This document shows positions 31,836 through 42,722 of a stretch of DNA of 64,000 nt, piece after piece; position 1 is the stretch's first letter, and every line of letters starts with the position of its first letter. The stretch comes from Centropus unirufus. Its lineage: Eukaryota > Chordata > Aves > Cuculiformes > Centropidae. The position numbers were made by a program, and so were the translations under genes. The stretch covers positions 395,574 through 459,573 of the forward strand of contig VYZI01000487.1 in NCBI GenBank assembly GCA_013397695.1, written 5' to 3'. The notes under the pieces are model-generated. The model was not told where the DNA came from, did not search any database, and saw only the letters and a program-made list of their open reading frames with translations.

Positions 31836-33857
31836 TCACCTGGAGGTGTTCAAGCCTGTGCTCAGAAACCAGTGGACAGGTGGGAGTTTGGAGTATCTTT
31901 TAATTACCAAAATAGGTAACACTTCGTCTAGACAAGGTCTTGTATCCTTCAAAGATACCTGTTTGCTCCTACCCTGTATTATAGAGCAACCACTTGTAAC
32001 CCCAGTCTTTGCTTTGTCTTCCGCACCAGCAGATGGCAGAGGATTCCCATGGATGAGCTTTAGGACTCCAAGTCTGTGCTTCCTCCCTGCAGGCTGTGAA
32101 CAAGCAGCAGGGCTCTTGCACTGCTTCTCATTTTGCTTCTCATTTTTTGTCTCGCTGCTGCGCTGGTTTTGAACAATCGTCCGGGTTTCTTCCCTGCCTC
32201 CTTGTTTGGATGAAAAGCCCTGGATTTGGAAATGTGGTGATTTCCCTTGGATGCAAACAAGGAGGGGAAATGGAGCAGGGCTCTAGGGAGCACAAAGTGG
32301 CAGTGGAGGGCATTCACCCTTCACAAGTGGGTAATGACTGGCCCAGGACAGCAAGTTTAAAAGAAAAATGGAAATATTTTATCTATTCTGAAACTGAGAG
32401 CACAACACTGTGTGAAACCAGCTTCTTCCTCACCAAAATATTTGATCTCCTTGTTTCCAGGTGCTTTGACAGCGCAGCAGAGAGCAGCCCCTCTGTGCAT
32501 GCCCTGATTCTTATGCTTGCTCAAATTACCTGAATCTGGAACTCGGATCTGTTGAATTCCTCCAGGGAAAGGTGGCCAAAACGCTCCTTTGCTGACACGG
32601 GAGCAGCAGATGATGTGTAACCCTCAGAGATTGGGTTTGTTGCCATGGGATGACAAAGGGCGCTCCAGCTGGAGATGGCAGTGACCAGACAGTCCCTGTT
32701 CCGCCCCAGGCCCAGCTTTGCTATCTTTAACCTTCAGCGAGAGCTGGGCAGCTTCTCCAGTGTGCATGGAGGACAGAGCAGGGGAGCTGTTAAGCATTTC
32801 AAAATCTTAGGCTGAAAAATACCTTCCTGTAGCACTTCTCTCTCCTCAATCTGCCTCCAAAAACATGAGGATTCAACTGTCTGTTTACAGCTTGGTGAGC
32901 CAAAGGGGTCACCGCAAAGGCTCGATCAACAAGAGAAAAATAATTCCAGGCAAAAGAAAACAGATGATAGTGAGGGGTTCAGTTAACTGACCTCAAAAAC
33001 ACAGCCCTTGCTGCCTCCTGGCTACGTGACCGCCTCCCCATCTCGCAGGGACAAAGGGTACATCTGCAGAGCACTGGAAGACGCTCCGATACCAACGAAC
33101 TCCCCTGGCTCCCCAGGGAGGGCATCTTATCTCCCAGAGCAAAGCCTTTTCTTCTATCAGCGCTTGAGAGACACTCAACTGTCTTCCAACTGCTCTGATG
33201 CGGTGATAAGCCCCGAGCAGCTGCTGCTCAGCACAGCTGGGGACTCCAGCGCCGCGGGGCTGCCCGGCGGAGGAGAGCAGCACCAACCCTGCCCGGGGCA
33301 GCCGGGCCCCCAGCGCTGCTCACTCTGCACCTCGACCCCGCTCCTTCACAAGGACCCCTCTTCGGACCCCTCTTCCCACCCCTCGAGGTGCGGAGCTGCC
33401 CTGGAAGCCCCGCAGTGAAAGCCTGAAGCGGCTCAGAGTGAGGCAGCCCCTGCCCTGGGAGCGGTTCCTGTCTTAGTGTGGTGCTGGGATCTGGGAAAGG
33501 GTGGAACCAGCAATTAAACACCGTGTTCGTCAGCTCCTAAGGAAGACTAAAGGAAAGGAGTAACAGGCAATACCACCTTGTCACTCTCTGGCTGTCCCAA
33601 GCTACGACAACTGGCTCCTACAATGAAGTTGTGAGCGCTGCACTCCAAGAAAAGACAATAAATGTACTTTTATGGCTTTTGACACTGTTGCATGTAGATG
33701 TGAAAAAACACAGTTCAGAGAAATTCACGCCAGAGTGGGTCCAGACTGAGGGCCGAGCTCTGACCAGAGGAGAATTCTCAGTTGTTTCCCGGTGCAGTGG
33801 AAGGATAAAAGCATAACAAGATTTTAAGAGCAGGTTCTAAGAAAATGTGTTGGAAAT
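31836..33857. other. Non-coding DNA
   Basis: No gene recognised. A GC-rich patch with CpGs spans 33,230-33,420; the rest is unremarkable. Confidence 0.5.
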
Positions 33858-34070
33858 TATTAGATCTCGGGGAAAAATGTTTTGCTGTGAGGGTGGGGAG
33901 GCCCTGGCCCAGGTTGCCCAGAGCAGTGGTGGCTGCCCCATCCCTGGAGGTGTTGAAGGCCAGGTTGGATGGGGCTTGGAGCCCCTGGCGCAGTGGGAGG
34001 TGTCCCTGCCCATGGCAGGAAGTGGGGCTGAATGGGATTTGAGGTCCCTTCCAACCCAAAGCATTCTGTT
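33858..34070 (+). mobile_element. CR1 LINE 3' fragment
   Basis: Sense copy from TTAGATCTCGGGGAAAAATG to TTCCAACCCAAAGCATTCTG. It carries the GAAGGCCAGG variant. Confidence 0.94.
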
Positions 34071-34977
34071 AGGTAACTGGTCCTTCCAGTTACAGAGGAT
34101 ATTTCTTTTTGCCTCTATTGATGAAGGCTTCTGCCAATGGTTTGGGAAAGAGTGTAATTTTAATTGCCATAGGAATAAAAAAAATTACTTTTTTTTTTTC
34201 CCCAACAGGAAACTAAAACGCACTTTGAAACAAGGAGCTGTCAGTGCCTTTAACTACCCAGAGATAACAGAAATACAGCACAAAGTGACTGCAAGCAGAA
34301 AGAGCCTTTTAAAATGTTAATTCATGAAGAAATAGTTCAAAGTGAGCCCAGACACGAAGGGAGGAGCAGAACTGGCCATTTCTGCAAGCAGATCTCCACC
34401 ACTTTGAGTGTTCCTGAAAATCCCTATTTCTTCAGCTGCTGGGTTTTATTTCTCTTGGGTCTTTGCTCTCTGAAATGTCAGCACACCCTTGCTGAGAAAG
34501 ATTTTGCCCTCAGTCAAAGTCACAAACAAGAGATTACACGATGGGATTTCCTGTGTGAGCAAAACTGGGTTTGACGACCCCCCTGAACCTCTCAGCCTTG
34601 AAGGGTGACGCTTGTTTTCTTGGGCTTTAACTTGGAACCCATTCAACAAAGTCTTTGTCCTAACTTTTATCTAAATACACAGAAATGAAGGGGGAGAATG
34701 AAAATATACAGTGTCTTCTAGAAAAAGAAAACAAACTCTCTCACTCCCTAGTCCTGACTCTTCCTCCTTCAGCTTTCAGGAAACCAAGTGACAGAGGTGA
34801 AACTGGTGTATATAAACTGTGATGTCCACCCTGTAATACGGCTGTTCCCGCTCGCTTCTCTGTCAAGTGGAGCTGGGCATGGTCATTGCTCCTCTGGGCA
34901 AGTCTCATCCTGCGTGAGACATCTCAGCAGGAGGACGGGTTATCCCACATCCTTTCCCCGCTCACAACAGCATCTCA

Positions 34978-35385
34978 TGGTATCATGGGTTCATGGAATG
35001 GGTTGGAAGGGACCTCAAAGCCCACCCAGTCCCACCTCAGGGGCAGAGACACCTCCTCCTGCACCAGGGGCTCCAAGCCCCATCCAACCTGGACTTCAAC
35101 ACCTCCAGGGATGGGGCAGCCACCACTGCTCTGGGCAACCTGGGCCAGGGCCTCTCCACCCTCACAGGGAACAACTTCTTCCCAAGATCTTATCTCAGTC
35201 TCCCCTCTTTCAGCTCAGATCCCTTACCCCCTGTCTTATTCCTGCCCTCCCTGATCCAGAGCCCCTCCCCAGCTTTCCTGAAGCCCCTTTCAGCCCTGGA
35301 AGCTGCTCCGAGGTCTCCTGGAGCCTTCTCCTCTCCAGGCTGAAGAACCACAACTCTCCCAGCCTGGCCCTGTATGGGAGCTCTC
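34978..35385 (-). mobile_element. CR1 LINE 3' fragment (antisense)
   Basis: Starts with TGGTATCATGGGTTCATGG and GGGTTGGAAGGGACCTC, and ends near CAGCCTGGCCCTGTATGGG. The 242-codon open frame over this region is the read-through of this repeat. Confidence 0.95.
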
Positions 35386-36812
35386 CTGGAAGTTTTCCTC
35401 CTGCTCCATCTGTTTGTTCTCACCCAGGACATATCTCAGATGACAACTGTTCCCCCGTGCGTGGCAAGGACATGGGACTGTGTGTATCTGCCAGAGCCAC
35501 TGCGCCGGCTGCTTGAGTGGCTGTAAATACTCGCTGAATTAGACAAGAAGCTTTTGGTAATCGCGTTGTTTGTAGCATCTTTGTAACCCACATTTAGGCA
35601 CATAACTCGGTACAACCACAGCGGGCACTGGTTCTGTATCTGCTGTCTCCTGCTTGGCCAAAGCCTTCTCCAGGGTATGTGGCACCTCGGTGGCCCATGA
35701 AGCCTTTCTCTTCTTGTGCTTGACTCCTTTTTTTTTCAGTTCTAAGTATCTGGAGCTCTGAGAAGGCTGTCAGAGCCTTCCCAAGTGGTTTATTTTTAGT
35801 ATCAAGAGCACACCCTGTGCCCCGAGGCTTGCCATTAGGTGCTGCAAAGACACTTGAAAACATAGAAGTCTCTCTTTTCAACACAAGTGAGCTCTTCAAC
35901 CTGCCCAGACTCTCTAGAGGTTTAATTCACTCCTTCTTATCGTATTTCATTTGACGGGATTTTACTTGATGTTTCATTTTTGAGACCTTGCTCCCCACGT
36001 GAGTGTTCATCGAGTCCCTCAACCCCGTCTCTCTAAGGCACCGAAGTCCTGAAATCTCTTGCCCTGAAGGCTTTAAACAAGTCCCGTGGTGCCCGCATGA
36101 TCCCAGCGGTGACTTTGGCCCCTGCAATCGCTGAACCCCTGATTATTTTCACAGACGCCGTTCCTGGGAAGGAATCGCAGCATCTCAGCCCCTCACTTAT
36201 GAAAGTCTCTGCCTGTGCAGGCAGGAGGCGTTTCATCCGGAGCTGGAAGACATCAGCCAAGCAGAATTTCCTTTGAGCTGCAGATAAGCAGATTCTGGTG
36301 ATAGGGAGGCCCTGCTCAAACAGCCCCTGGGCTCCCAGCTCTCAGAGCAGCCTCCAGGGCCAAAGGGGAAGGAAGTCTTTAACATTGTGAACATGGGACA
36401 CAGAGAGAAAAACAACACTTCAAGATGCATCACCCTTAGATGTGTGCCCTGGGCTGTTAACCCACTGCTGCCAAGGGGGTGCATCCCCAAAGCAGCCTTG
36501 GCACTCAGGACAGACGCAGCGAGGCTGAAGGCTTTTTAAGCCTGGGCATTATTTGGTAAGAATTCCTCAGGAATCAGCAACAAAGAGGTGGCTCCTTGTG
36601 CAGGGAACCTCAGTCAGCCATGGAGAAAGCTGATCACGGACTTGTGCGTATTGAAAAGTCAAGTTGTCTTTGTGTATAACCCAAATGGTCAGATTAGAGA
36701 AGGCAAATCTCTGCAAAAGAACAATTCCAGGGTCTGGATTCCGCAGAGCCCAACTTGCTTGGGCTTGAGTTGGAAAACATATCAGGGTGTGCACAGGATC
36801 ACTTCTTAGAAA

Positions 36813-36935
36813 TCGGAGGTGTTCAAGGTCAAGTTGGATGAGTCTTTGACACCTTTGTAGGTGTCCCTGTCCATGGCAGAGGAGCTGGAACTGGATGATC
36901 TTAAAGGTCCCTTCCAACCCAAACCATTCTATGAA
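36813..36935 (+). mobile_element. Short CR1 3' fragment
   Basis: GGAGGTGTTCAAGGTCAAG, GTGTCCCTGTCCATGGCAG and CCCTTCCAACCCAAACCATT then CTATG, sense orientation. Confidence 0.9.
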
Positions 36936-37208
36936 ATTGCAGCTCTTTTCAGCATCAGCAGCATTAACAAAAATACAACAGCCTTCACTTTCAGAGGGCA
37001 AAGAGAAGCAGCGCTCTGCACTGCCCAAATGCTATCAAAAAGATATAGGAGGATAATAAAGTTGTGGTCAAAATCAGCAGAAGATACAGGCAGACTCTCA
37101 GACAGATGAGTTCATGGAAGAAATCTTAGAAAAATTGATAACAAATCAAAGTAGGGTAATCAAAAGCCAAGAGGTCCTGGAAAAGTGACTGAGAAGCATT
37201 TCCTAATT

Positions 37209-37352
37209 TCACACAATCACGGAATGGTTGGGTTGGAAGGCACCAAGGCCATCCAGTTCCGACTCCCGTGCAGTGAGCAGAGCGCTCGGAGCCCCGACCC
37301 GGCCCTGAGCACCTCCAGGGCTGGGGCAGCCACCGCTGCTCCGGGCAGACCC
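37209..37352 (-). mobile_element. Short CR1 3' fragment (antisense)
   Basis: ATCACGGAATGGTTGGGTTGG begins the inverted CR1 end. CACCTCCAGGGCTGGGGC and CACCGCTGCTCCGGGCAG follow, with many CpGs kept. Confidence 0.88.
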
Positions 37353-39600
37353 ATCTCCAGCAGGAGGCACAGAGGGGGGCACAGAAACACGGGTGAAAAG
37401 TTACACCGTGGTCCCCGATGCCGTAAATGCAGATCGGGGTCAGCAGGGAAGGACGAGGCAGGGCCCCCCGGGTCACTGGGGGGCATTGACCGTGGAAACC
37501 CCCATCTCGGGGCCAGGTTCACGAGGACGCGGCAGAATATCCAGGGGCAGCAGCTTTGCCCAGGGGTACCTGGCTGGAGAAAGGCAGAAGAGGACAAGGA
37601 CCTGTGCTGCAGGACCTTGAGCTCCTGCTGGGTTGGGGCAGACAGGGACACCCGCCCCTCCGCCCCGGGCCACCGCGAGGAGGGACAGAAGTTCTGCCCA
37701 CAGCTCCCACAAACTGCCTCCAGATGGTGCTCCAGCCAATTCCCTGCGCTTTTCGAAGTGTTTGCACGCATTACGGACAGTTTTCCGTGCAGATCTTTGC
37801 TCAGCAGCAGCAAAAGAGGCCGGGTCCTTGCCGGGAGCCTCCCCAGCCTCTGCCAGGCCGGGAGGGGCTCCAGGACCGGGACCCCCGAGCGGCAGCCGGA
37901 ATGAGGCACAAGGTTCCCACAGGAGAGGGGGACTATGGATCCGTAACCTTGACCATTCTGGGGAGGAAAAGTTTATTTGTCCGGCTTGCTTTATAAGTGA
38001 CTGAGAAAGCAGCAGCTCTGCAGGATCGGCACCAGAGGAACCGCAGCAGAGCCCGTCCGAACCCTGGCAGCCACGGCAGACCCGTGCCAGGCATTTCATG
38101 GCCTGACTCAGTGATGCAAAACACCCCAACAGGAGAAGCCCATGGAGCAGGATCTGTGGCTGCAGCACGGGAATGCTGTGGGCACTGAGGACCTTCCTGC
38201 TCCCTCTGGCTAAAATAAATCATCCGTGGAGAGAAACACCAGCAGCCTCCCCACCTTGCACCGTGGAATCACCGTGCTGCTTCCTGGGTGCAAAAATGGG
38301 TTAAAAAGAAACAGGGGCAATTTGGGGCAAATGGAAAGAGTTGAGGTCAAAGAGCAAAACGTCAATGGAGGGAAGGTGGAGGGAGTGTGGAGTCAGCTCT
38401 TGTCACACGGGTAACCCCAAGGAAAAAATGAAACCCTGAGAGGCAAAGTAACCTTGTGCGGGCAAGGTTATCCCTTGGCTTTTAAGGCTTTCGGCACGGA
38501 GAGCCTTCCAGCAATCATTTGCTGCTCAGATGAGGAACCAGTGAAATCAGACTGGGAAAAGTACTAATTATTTGCTTCCAGGCTGAGAGGTGCCTGCTCT
38601 CCCTTGGCAGCAGAGATGCCAGCGGCAAGGAGGAGCCAGATTCATTCTGACTGCTGTCCCCTAGAAGACTCCTTGCTGGTTCTATTCCCAGCACGGGAAA
38701 CATGAGAATCCCCTGTGTCCATGACACGAGTGGCATGGGGAGAGAGAGCCGAATTAATGAAGAGTTGATCCTTCCATTAATGACGAAGGGCACTGTCAAT
38801 CCCTCCATCTTTTACGCCCTGAAAGTGTTTTTCTCCTCTTTTTGGAGGAACAGCTCCAGCTCTTATTTTTACTGGAGGATCTGAACTGGAAGGGGAAAGA
38901 TATTTGCTGACAAATATTCTTTTACACCGAGCAATAAAGCTGAGCAATCACAGGAACCTGCAGGAATGGCACAGGCAGGCATCACCCAGGCACCTGAGCC
39001 TGGTGCTACCTGCCAGGAGACTTCCCAGAGCCTTGGTTGGCTGACGAGCACTGGAATCCTGTGCGCTGTGCCCATGGGACGGCATCGGACACGGAGAACT
39101 TTGCAAAGTATGTGGAAAAAGAGAAGAAGTAGAGGGTGAATAGAAACCCTGGACTCAGCACTTTGGGATGTTTAGCCTGTTTCTCCCATCACGGGCAGCT
39201 TTCCTCCTCTTAAGTCGGTTTGCAGAATGCTAAGGACTCAGACTTTTCAAACGAGATACTTCCCTTGCCCAGCCCTCTCTTCCTTCAGCCCTTATCTGCC
39301 CTTACCTGTCTCCACTGGGTCGCTTTAAAAGTCCCAGACATTTCCTTCCTTTGTTTGTCTTGGCCAGAAAGGGAAATGTCTTCTGTGTCAAAGGTTTAGA
39401 GCAAATTCCTGCCCAAGCTCTTTAGTACCCCTGGCCTCAGTAAATCAAACTTCTGAGTAGGGATTTGCACAATCGATCACTTTCTCTCCATTCTCCCTCT
39501 TCTGCCTGACACAGGACTGAGATGGACAACAAAACAACAAGGGGTTAAATCCCTTCTGGCTGGGACAAATAGGGACTGGGAGGGAGGCGCTGGGTTTCTA
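37353..39600. other. Non-coding DNA
   Basis: Moderately GC-rich to 38,110, then ordinary. Long overlapping open frames on both strands at 37,180-38,220 have no recognisable domain and are best explained by base composition. Confidence 0.5.
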
Positions 39601-39639
39601 AGAGAGCTGCAGGTTTCCCACGTTCATCCCGGGGTTTCG

Positions 39640-39865
39640 CTGAGCCCGGTCCCTGGGGTGAGGGGCTCAGGGGCTGCAGGTGCGAGCCGCAGCGGCGGGG
39701 AGGTTGGCAGCTCCTTCCCCCGCAGCGAACGCCTTGATCCGTGCTCCCCGAGCCGGGCCCGTGCGGTCCCCGGGAGCGGCGCACCTGGCCCCGGGGGCAG
39801 CGGCTGGGACCGCAGCGGGGGGGGCAGCACCGCATGGGAGCCCAGCCGAGCCGGGCTGCTCCAAG
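39640..39865. promoter_or_regulatory. CpG-rich block
   Basis: Dense CpG (GCGAGCCGCAGCGGCGGGG, CCGGGCCCGTGCGGTCCCC) over about 220 bases, ending where a CR1 fragment begins. No associated exon was recognised, so the promoter role is open. Confidence 0.4.
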
Positions 39866-39879
39866 CCAGGAAGGCCGGG

Positions 39880-40002
39880 TTGGATGCTGAATTCCAGCTT
39901 GGATGGGGCTTGGAGCCCCTGGTGCAGGGGGAGGTGTCCCTGCCCATGGCAGGGGTGGGACTGGAGGGGTTTGAGGTCACTTCCAACTCAAGCCATTCCA
40001 TG
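39880..40002 (+). mobile_element. Short CR1 3' fragment next to a CpG-rich block
   Basis: GAATTCCAGCTTGGATGGGG to TTCCAACTCAAGCCATTCC, sense. Carries the GAATTC variant. Confidence 0.92.
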
Positions 40003-40737
40003 AGTTCACCCTGGAGATGCTCCGGTCTCTGGTGCTCAGTGGAGCCAAGGGCTACCACAGGAGCTGGTGGCACGAGGGGTTAGAAAAGGGGCTGTGAAAT
40101 TTCTCATATATTTCCTGCAAGTTTTGAAGTCAGGCCTCCCCGTATGACATCCCATCCTTCTTCTTCACAGCTGCTTCTCATTTCCCAGCCATGCTCTTCC
40201 TGTTTTGCTGGAATTATTCTTTTTTCCTTTTTTTCCCTTAATTTTTTTGGGAAAGGTGGGGTCTGTGCTCCACAGCTGTACGTAATTCTATATCCCATCA
40301 CTATATTTAGCCCCAGACAGGCCAAATAAATGGAGCTGGGCTGGGGTTAATGATCACAAAATGGAGTTCAGCTGTCTCTGAACTGTGATTTACTGGGACC
40401 CAGGCCAGGCAAGTTCCTCCTCACACCCTTGCTGTGGAGTAGTCCACAAGGGACTAGCCTTTTCAAAAGGAGGAGAAATTGTTTGAAATACCTTTTTTTT
40501 TTTTCTAGTTTGAAACTTGAGAAGATGGGAAATGATTCCAGCAGGTTTGCTGTTGGATGAGGTCCCTGGGGAGATACTGGTGGGATGCAGGGGGCTTCAC
40601 ACATGCTCACGGGTCTCCATCTACATCCTTAGAAGTTTGGAGCCAGGCGCATGGGTAAGTTTAACCCTTGTTCCACGGTGGAGCTTGTGGTGGCTGCACA
40701 GTTGCTGGTGGAAGCAGCTTGTGAAGAAAACAGTTGT

Positions 40738-40893
40738 TGGAGTTGGTGGCTGCCCCATCCCTGGAGGTGTTGAAGGCCAGGTTGGATGGGGCTTGGAGGC
40801 CCTGGTGCAGCGGAAGGTGTCCGTGCCCGTGACAGGGGATTGGAACTGGCTGGGCTTTGAGGTCCTTTCCAACCCAAACCATTCTACAATTCC
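40738..40893 (+). mobile_element. Short CR1 3' fragment
   Basis: GTTGGTGGCTGCCCCATCCC to TTTCCAACCCAAACCATTCT, sense, GAAGGCCAGG variant. Confidence 0.93.
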
Positions 40894-41494
40894 CTTTGAC
40901 TGCTGGGGTGCAAACATGCACAAAATCCTTCTCCCTATCTGCCCTGCAGGGTAGGGTTAAGAGTTTGCCTCTCACACCTCTGACAGAGACAGGACTTCGT
41001 TTGGGTGGTCATCCCAGGCCCTCCAGGCACACTTCCCTTCATGAACACCTTCAGGAACCCCTTAGATCCACCACCATACCACATCCAGTGCTCCAGCTGC
41101 TACACAACTTCTCTTGGGTTCTCTGGTTGGTCAGACATGAGCTTTCTGGCTGATCTCCTCTGCCTTTGAAACACAAAGGTTTTACTCCTTCACCCTCTTT
41201 CTTCTCTCTCTTGGGAGTCTTTGGTCAGGGGTCTTAATTAGACAGGACTGCCTCACTTCCTTAGGTGTGGAAATGTCTCTTTGTTCAGCCGGGCAGTGTC
41301 TCTTATCTCTGCCTGGCCCTTAAACAACTTCGCTTTTCGTGATTCTCTGTGTCCTTACACCTGGCACGGAAACATCCCACTGGGGCAAAGTTTGTAACTC
41401 CTTATAAAACCTTGGCTCAGGCCTGGAGCAGGAGTGACCCTGGTTGGGGCATTCAGTTCTGTGAGGGGGGTCGCCAAGCTCTCTCCTAAGCACA

Positions 41495-41722
41495 TCTTTG
41501 AGGTTGGATAGCAGGGAAAAAGTCTTTACTGACTGAAGGGTGAGGCCCTGGCAGAGGCTGCCCAGGCGCTGGGCTGGAGTCACCGTCCCTGGAGGGGTTA
41601 AACATGTTCAGGTGGCATTTGGCGACAGGGTTTAGCAGGCACCGTGGGGCTGGGCTGATGGTTGGTGGGACTTGGACTGGATAAGCTTAGAGGTCTTTTC
41701 CAGCTTTAATGATTCCATGATC
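41495..41722 (+). mobile_element. CR1 3' fragment, older subfamily
   Basis: TTTGAGGTTGGATAGCAGGG, AAGTCTTTACTGACTGAAGG, GGAGTCACCGTCCCTGGAGG and AGGTCTTTTCCAGCTTTAAT then GATTCCATGATC, sense. Confidence 0.88.
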
Positions 41723-42537
41723 TTTACTGTGGTAATATCCTTATTTTTACTTTTGTCTTTTTGCTCTTCCAGGATATCAGGTTCTTTTAGCAGAGAACAG
41801 AGTCAGAAAAATCCCAAGAACAGTTTTTACCTATGGGCCTGCTCCAGGGCAGGGACACCTCGGTGGCTCTGGAGAGAGACTCCATCTCCTATCCATGCTC
41901 CAGGTCAGGGGTGCAAGCGGCAGTGCCTCGAGTCCTGCCGCTCTCTTAGTTTTTCACTAATGCTGCACAGCCCAGGATGGGTTTCACAGACGTGCATGCG
42001 CCTGCCAGACACGGCACAAAGCGGAGCAGAATGATTTTAATGGTTTAAAGCTGAATGAGGAGATCTAGATCAGATATTGGGGAATAAATGTTTTCCTGTC
42101 ATTTGGGGGAGAAAGCCCTCAATCCCTGACGGTTCCTTTCGAGCCCTTTGCCAGAACTTGAATGGGAATTTTGCTGCTGCCAGGTGTGAGGACAAATAAG
42201 TAATTTTCTCCCACATCCTTGTGACAGCAAAACTAAACTTTTTGCTTTGGAGGAGACTTCAGCTGTTTCCAGACTCAGGAATTCACGTCTACCTGCTAGA
42301 GTAGGTCTGGCATCACTTGGGTTTAGAGGGGAGAGGACTGCAATGCTCCCTCTTGAAGAGCAAGAATGGATGGGTTGGAATTCCCATCCTGGGACAAACC
42401 TGAGGGCTCTGAGATAGGGAAATCATGCTTTCCTGACCCTGGAGTCTCCCAGGATGTGTTTGGGAAGTTGCTCCCTCAGCAGCCGAGTTCTGTCCTAGCT
42501 CTGCTGTATGATTTAATTTCTCCCTGGCCCTTCCTTT

Positions 42538-42722
42538 CAGAGAATCCTTTGATTGGAAAAGCCCTTTGAGATCGAGTCCAACCATACCTGTCCACTGCTG
42601 CACCATACTGCCGCGCACCTCTTCTTCCCATCATTTAAACATTTCCAAGGATGGGGACTTCACCACCTCCCTGGGCAGCCCCAGCCAGGGCCTGGGAACC
42701 CTTCCTGATACGTAATCTGATC
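42538..42722 (-). mobile_element. Degenerate CR1 3' fragment (antisense)
   Basis: AGAGAATCCTTTGATTGGAA, GAGTCCAACCATACCTGTCC, CACCACCTCCCTGGGCAGCC and CCCTTCCTGATACGTAATCT appear in the order of an inverted older CR1. Confidence 0.85.

Noticed and set aside
34788..35516. A 242-codon plus-strand frame
   Set aside because: Most of it is read-through of the antisense CR1 copy at 34,978-35,385. The same phrases recur in frames over other CR1 copies.
37185..38223. Several overlapping frames of 120-240 codons on both strands
   Set aside because: Composition-driven. They begin inside an antisense CR1 piece, no domain is recognisable and no splice structure supports them.
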